In this document: positions 59,369 to 64,000 of the stretch, in pieces
Position numbering within the stretch: position 1 is the stretch's first letter
How the letters are laid out: each line of letters starts with the position of its first letter
NCBI RefSeq assembly: GCF_022605165.1
Contig: NC_063078.1
Location: forward strand, 310,001-374,000
Length of the DNA stretch: 64,000 bases
Source: Purpureocillium takamizusanense
Taxonomy: Eukaryota > Ascomycota > Sordariomycetes > Hypocreales > Ophiocordycipitaceae
Reading direction: 5' to 3'
Notes under the pieces: generated by a model
The model's input: the letters and a program-made list of their open reading frames with translations, nothing else
What the model was told of the DNA's origin: nothing
Databases searched by the model: none
Program-made: the position numbers and the translations under genes

Positions 59369-60615
59369 TCAGCGGTGGCCCAGGCGGGGGTTCCTAGCCA
59401 GCCGACTGGGATGTATGCTCTCGCTGACGCTCTGGCGCTCCTTGTTCGGGGGGGCGCCTTCGCCGCCGCCGTTGCTGTTGTTGCTGTTGCTGTTGTTCTC
59501 CTTGGCGGCCTTTTCCTTGTCGATGCGCTTGGCGCGGTTCTCGTCGAGCTTCTTGTTCTTGGCGATGATCTTGTCCTTGCGGTGCTTGGTCTTGCCGCCG
59601 CCGCCGGCACTGCGCGTGGGGGTTAGCGGGCGGTGCAAAGAGAGAGAGAGAGACAGAGAGAGAGAGAGGGAGTTGGGAGGCGAGGAAGGGTAAACAAAGG
59701 GGATAGAGACGCAGAGACGCAGAGAGAGACAGAAAGAGAGAGAGAGACAACTCACGTCAGCTCAACGTTAATCTTCCGCGCCGCCGACTTCCCATCCTCA
59801 AACAACGAGTGGTGGAACCGGTCCAGGCACGTGCGCATCGTCCGCACGTTGGCAAACTCGACGAACGCGATGCCGCGACACGTCCCAACGCCGCCGCCAC
59901 CACCACCACCAGCTCCTCCTCTGCTCGCGTCCCCGTCCCTCTTGGTCAGGCACCGCACCGAGACGGGGTTGAGCGACGCAAAGTGCGCGTGCACCGTCTC
60001 CTTGGTCGCCGTGTAGGGTAGGTTGCCCACGAAGACGATGTGCCGGTCGGGCTTGCCGCTGCCGTTTTGCTCCTCCGTCTTGTCGCCCTCGCCCTCGCCG
60101 TCGTCGTTAACGACATCGTCATTGCTGGTCGTGGCGGGTTTGTTGCCGCTCGTGTCGGTGGTGGTTGAGGGGTCTCGCTTGTCCTTCTTGGCCTTCTTGT
60201 CCTTTTTGCTCTTCTTGGGCTTCTCCTTGTCCTCCTCCTCGCCCTCATCACTCTTCTTCTTCTTATCCTTCTCCTCCTCCTTGGCCACCCTAGCAGGAGT
60301 AGCCTCAACCTCACCCATCACCACCTCATCGTCTTCCTCGCCGTCCTCCTCAGGCAGGTCCTGGAGGTCCTTGCGCTTGTCCTTCCTCTCCCTCCGGCTC
60401 TCCTTCTTGTTCTTGTCCTTCTTCTTGTCTTTCTTCTTGTCGCCCTTGTCCTTCTTGGCCTTCTTCTGCTTCACCTCAGCGTCGCCGTCGTCATCGTTGG
60501 CGGTCGCGGCGTCTCTCTTGCGCTTCTTGGCCGGTTGCTCCTCGGCCGCCGCCGCGGGAACCGGCTTCTCTTCGTCGTTTGTGGACGCGGCCTCGCGTGC
60601 GCGCTTGCTCTTCAT
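59369..60615 (-). CDS. Nop6-like nucleolar RRM protein
   Basis: Probable ribosome-biogenesis factor of the small-subunit pathway. From ATG 60615 the model has 366 residues, with exons 60615-59756 and 59609-59369 and intron 59755-59610. About 200 N-terminal residues are a nucleolar-type charged region with many Lys/Asp/Glu repeats (KKDKKKDKNKK, KKSKKDKKAKKDKRD). The RRM has RNP2 IVFVGNL and RNP1 CRGIAFVEF, with a Gly run inserted between them. The C-terminal segment is basic (GGKTKHRKDKIIAKNKK), as in Nop6. An in-frame ATG 156 bases upstream (60771) would add 52 residues without nucleolar character, so I prefer 60615. The intron carries GA-rich arrays. Confidence 0.85.
59638..59750 (-). repeat. 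GA/CT-rich simple repeat in the Nop6-like intron
   Basis: Two GA-rich tracts (about 59638-59672 and 59708-59750) make up most of the 146-nt intron; on the coding strand they are pyrimidine-rich. Confidence 0.85.
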
Positions 60616-61130
60616 AGTGGCGGATGTTCCGGGGTACGCTCCGCGGCGAATTATGCGATTGTCGTTATTGGGGCAACAGTCGCTGACAAGGACTGGCGAA
60701 GCTGGGGTTGTCGCGACAGAGTTTGGACTTTTTTTCACAGAAATTTTGGCGGGGCCGCTCCCCGAATCCATAATGGACCCCTGCCACCCATTCAAGGCTA
60801 ACCCAGAGGGGTCGCGTTAAGTCGCCCCATGATCCCAAGTGTCAGTGATACATCTTCCTCTTCGAGCCCTCATATATAAAATGCTGCGAACAAATGCCTG
60901 CCCATCGCAAGGTCAAGCACTGCAGCATACCCAATATGACAATGCGGCACGCGGTCACACTCTGCTACGTGCTTCAAATGCCCCATGCAATCTTTGCATT
61001 GGTCTAAGCCTCTACCCGCGAAGAAAACCCACCCTGTTAACAATGGCATGCACATTCCCCCATGATTCCTGACAAATATTACATACAAAAGAAACGGCAG
61101 TGTGACAAACTGCAAATAGCCATTGCTCGT
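60616..61130. other. 0.5 kb spacer between minus-strand genes
   Basis: It holds the alternative upstream start of the Nop6-like gene (60771), its promoter, and the 3' end of the surface-protein gene. No separate gene. Confidence 0.5.
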
Positions 61131-63430
61131 TCAGACTGCAATTGCTCCGCCCAGAAACAAGACTGCTAGGCCGACGGCAAAGCGAGTCGCTGTTCGCAAC
61201 GGCTCCTTGGCCGTGGAGCTTCCCGTCACCACCATTGGGGTTGCCTCCATCATGGCAGCCGTCTCGCCCGTCACCTGAAACGTGTGCGTCTCTCCCTCCA
61301 CACGCTTCAGAGTTGAGGGCTCATTTTGGAAGCTCTCTGAGCTCAAGCCGTGCGGACTCGGAGCGGTTGCCTCTGCAGGCCGCCTCAACGACGGGTGGCT
61401 CGCGGGCCCTGTCTCTTCCGGAGGGTCTGCAATGAGCGCCAGTCCGGTGGGAAGTGGCGCATCTTGTTGAACAGCCATGACCGACGTCTCTATCATGCCG
61501 TTGGCGCCGAGCGAGACGATGGTAACTTGGATGACTTGGCCCTTGATTAGAGATGCCGTAGCTGGAGAGGACACAGCCCCAGTTTGCTTTTTCCGAGACT
61601 TCAGAGCCGCACCGGCGTACCCGGTGCTCTGAGGGTCTCCGGCAATACCTTCGTCACTCATTTCAGGAACAGTAGCAGAGGCAGCAAACACCTGTGGGGA
61701 TTGCTGCCGTGACGCGCCAGAGGTGGCCGTGGTTTGTCCGTAGACAAATGCTTGGGTAGTTTCGCGCGTGGACGTTGTAGAAGCTGTGTCAATGGTGCGA
61801 GCGCCAGTGTTGAATACAGTGTCGTGGACAAGACTAGAAATGCTTGAGCCATACAGTGGTGGCGTGCTGAGGAACGAGTACTCATTCAAGGGAGGGAGGT
61901 ACGCGGGAGGGGTGGGCAACGATGTCATATACTCGGCCGGGCCAGTGTTGAGGACCACGGTTTGCGAAGTAAAAATGCTGGTCCGAGAGCTCTCGGTTGT
62001 CGAAGTCGTGTTGGTGGTTGCCTGTCGTACAGAAGCTGAGTCGTGGGTGCTCTGCGTGCGCTGCGTGCTAGAAGTTTTTGAGGATTCACAATCTGTGGAC
62101 ACAGAGCTGGTGGTAGTCGAGTAATTCTGTGTAGAAGAGCTCGTGGACGTCTCATCGGTGCATGAGCTCGTGCTCGAGCTCGTAGTTGAGGTGAAGAATG
62201 TGCTCGTGTAGCTAGATGACGAGTTGGAGCAAGGCTCGCTCGATGCCAAAGACTGAACAGAGACAACTGTGCTGGTAATTCGTTCAGAGTTTGACGTAGG
62301 TAGGCTCAAAGTCGTCGATGGCGTAGGTGTCAGCCTCATCATGTCCTCGGAGCAGTCCGTGGACTCCGACCGTAAAGTGGCGGAGATGGTTCCATCAAAG
62401 GTTGACGGCCACGTCAGACTCGGCATGGTAGTAGTGGAGCTAAACGTCGAACTGGATTCGTCACACCCTGAAGAGGATAGATAGCTCGTTGAAGCGGGAA
62501 AATTGAGGGAGACAGGGGTAGTGGTAGACAAAGGCAATAGTCCGGATGGCTGGCTAGCAGAGGTATGAGTCTGGGGAGGGACGCCTGAAGTCCTGATGAC
62601 GGATTGCTTGCACGAACAAACAGTACTATGCGCTTTGGCAGAGGCTGTCGGACCTTCTGTCGAAGTAGGCAGATCCGTCGATTGACAGTCAGGGTCCTCG
62701 CTGGAGCCAAGGGTGCCGCCATTGCCCCGCTGAAAAGAAATTGGACCTGGCTTCCCTGAGAAAGAATAGTCACTACTGCTGGCGAAAGTGGTTACGCTAC
62801 CAGCAATCGAAGATCCACTGGAGTCCATTCTGGGACTCGCAAAGTGCGTGCCGGTCGACGCGGGAGCAGGAACAGACAAGGTTACCAGGCCATCGGGGCC
62901 AGCCCGACAGTTGAGTTCGATAGACACATCGTGATCAAAGGTGAAGACCGAGGGCCGATTTACGGTGGAGGGCCGAGGAAGAACAGGTCCTGGCTCAGTG
63001 GGAATTTCCTGCCGTCTGGCGAGGACCGCACGATGAACTTCGACCGGGTGCAGTGGACGAATGCTAGCACCAAGGACAGAGCAGGTAGAGATGGCGAATC
63101 CAAGAGCATCGCCGTAAGCTTCCGAGCGACAAGAGTCGACCAAGCACTGAAAAAGAGTCTGCGAGCGCCTCCGTCAGTACTGGGCTATCCTCGTGGTGGG
63201 CTATATTGCACTCACTCTCTGGGCGGTGCTGTCATGGCACACGACGCGCATCATGTCGAGAGCGGTCTGATTCGACAAAGCAGAAGTGCAGCCAACGACA
63301 CATCCTACTCTTGTTAGAACCGGAAGTCTCGCAGGCAAGCAGTCTCCCTACCTGGGACTCGGCCTCGCGCGTTCACCTCTACGGCAGCGAGGGCTGCCAG
63401 GACAAGGCTGCCGACGACGCTCCCCTTCAT
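61131..63430 (-). CDS. GPI-anchored Ser/Thr-rich surface protein with CFEM-like domain
   Basis: Cell-wall or plasma-membrane surface protein of 731 residues, introns 63351-63305 and 63215-63159. Residues 1-22 form a signal peptide (MKGSVVGSLVLAALAAVEVNA). The next 70 residues contain six cysteines spaced like a reduced CFEM domain: PGCVVGCTSAL, MMRVVCHDS, then FQCLVDSC and AISTC; the usual C-x-C pair is missing one cysteine, so it is CFEM-like rather than canonical. About 500 residues of Ser/Thr/Pro-rich sequence follow, expected to be heavily O-glycosylated. The C-terminus ends with a hydrophobic segment (FAVGLAVLFLGGAIAV) typical of a GPI-anchor signal, with Ser/Ala sites upstream. An adhesin, a mucin-like sensor or a haem-binding protein are all possible. 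Confidence 0.85.
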
Positions 63431-63888
63431 GTTGCCGGTGTGTCGGCTAACTGGATAGCGATTGAAATGGCTGGTCGTAATGACGATAGTCACCAAAACT
63501 GGGAGATGAGAGAATGGATGGAGCGGAGATCCAAAAAAACGAAAGCAAGGCCTCCGAAGACGAGCCGGTGGAACTGAGGGTGATGCGATGATTGTTGATG
63601 TCGTGGAGAGGAAGCGGAAGAGGACCGTGGCCACGTCCGCAATGCGGGAGTAAACTAGGCGCTGGGGGCAACAGTCATGGAAGGAACGAACGACCTTCGA
63701 CAGGCGAAGTCTCGCCTGTCACATCGCCAAAGACACAAGACGATCCCCGCCACAACGCTCCTTCTCCCTGAACGATTGCGAAGTGACAGAGAGACCGATC
63801 CCAAGTAAGTGGCCTCTTTGGACAACGCACGGCAAGCGCTTTGTATTCCCATGTGCAGCTAGCGGACCGACCAGCCCTCCCCGGGTAT
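63431..63888. other. 458 bp spacer upstream of the surface-protein gene
   Basis: No gene is seen; it carries the promoter of the surface-protein gene and the 3' flank of the gene entering from the right. Confidence 0.5.
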
Positions 63889-64000
63889 CTAATAGAACAG
63901 CAGCGCCAGCGGCTTCTTCTCGTCCACATACCTCTCCCTGAACTCGTCCCTCACCAGGAACCGCGCCAGGGGCATCATCGTATCCTTCATGTCCAGGACG
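63889..64000 (-). CDS. 3' end of a gene entering from the right edge (partial)
   Basis: The minus-strand frame is open from the window edge to a TAG at 63889-63891 and encodes about 37 residues, including MMPLARFLVRDEFRERYVDE and a final KKPLALLFY. The balanced charge and hydrophobic periodicity look like a genuine C-terminus, but the family cannot be identified from this fragment. Orientation is the same as its neighbour at 61131-63430. Confidence 0.5.
   Translation of the reverse strand, partial: VLDMKDTMMPLARFLVRDEFRERYVDEKKPLALLFY

Noticed and set aside
60616..60771. Upstream in-frame start of the Nop6-like gene
   Set aside because: The added 52 residues lack the charged nucleolar character of the rest and look like leader sequence; kept only as an alternative.

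Overview
The window looks like nuclear DNA of a filamentous ascomycete, most likely a Sordariomycete and plausibly Hypocreales. The evidence is GC-rich spacers, many 47-138 nt introns with GTRNGY donors and CTAAC/CTGAC branch sites, Zn(II)2Cys6 and CFEM-like proteins, a Rac GTPase and UBX/COQ4/SURF1/MIX17 orthologues. Gene models below were assembled by hand from in-frame exons and splice signals; every multi-exon model closes to a whole number of codons. CDS coordinates span first to last coding base, with intron coordinates in the evidence.

Layout: 0-11 kb has a possible exon running off the left edge, a 5 kb gene-free stretch, a GDT1/TMEM165 transporter (-) and a DCAF11/WDR23-like WD40 protein (+). 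From 12-21 kb there are a secreted beta-lactamase-fold hydrolase (+), a CPSF6-like RRM protein (+), a SET methyltransferase (-) and a LovD-like esterase (+). From 21-25 kb are COQ4 (+), PDCD5 (-) and a mitochondrial ketopantoate-reductase-like protein (-). From 25.7-35.4 kb two FAD monooxygenases flank a Zn2Cys6 regulator, the only accessory-looking group. From 37-45 kb is a dense housekeeping block: LRP1/Rrp47, MIX17, a UBXN4-like UBX protein, SURF1 and CENP-T. From 45.8-52.6 kb come three small orphan genes and an Old Yellow Enzyme, all on the minus strand. A 4.9 kb gene-poor stretch precedes the Rac GTPase (57.5 kb), then a Nop6-like protein and a GPI-anchored Ser/Thr-rich surface protein, and the 3' end of one more gene enters from the right edge.

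Together the genes are mainly conserved cell machinery: mitochondria (COQ4, SURF1, MIX17, Cbs2-like), RNA and ribosome processing (LRP1, Nop6, CPSF6-like), kinetochore (CENP-T), ER/proteasome (UBXN4-like, DCAF11-like), Golgi ion homeostasis (GDT1) and polarity (Rac). They are interspersed with secondary-metabolism or detoxification-type oxidoreductases and lineage-specific small genes. No PKS, NRPS, transposase, rRNA, tRNA or CRISPR array was recognised. The most unusual items are a GC-AG intron in the Rac gene, two or three intron-bearing orphan genes with TATA boxes (one with an exact 4 x 12 bp coding repeat), microsatellites abutting splice sites, and the monooxygenase/regulator group.
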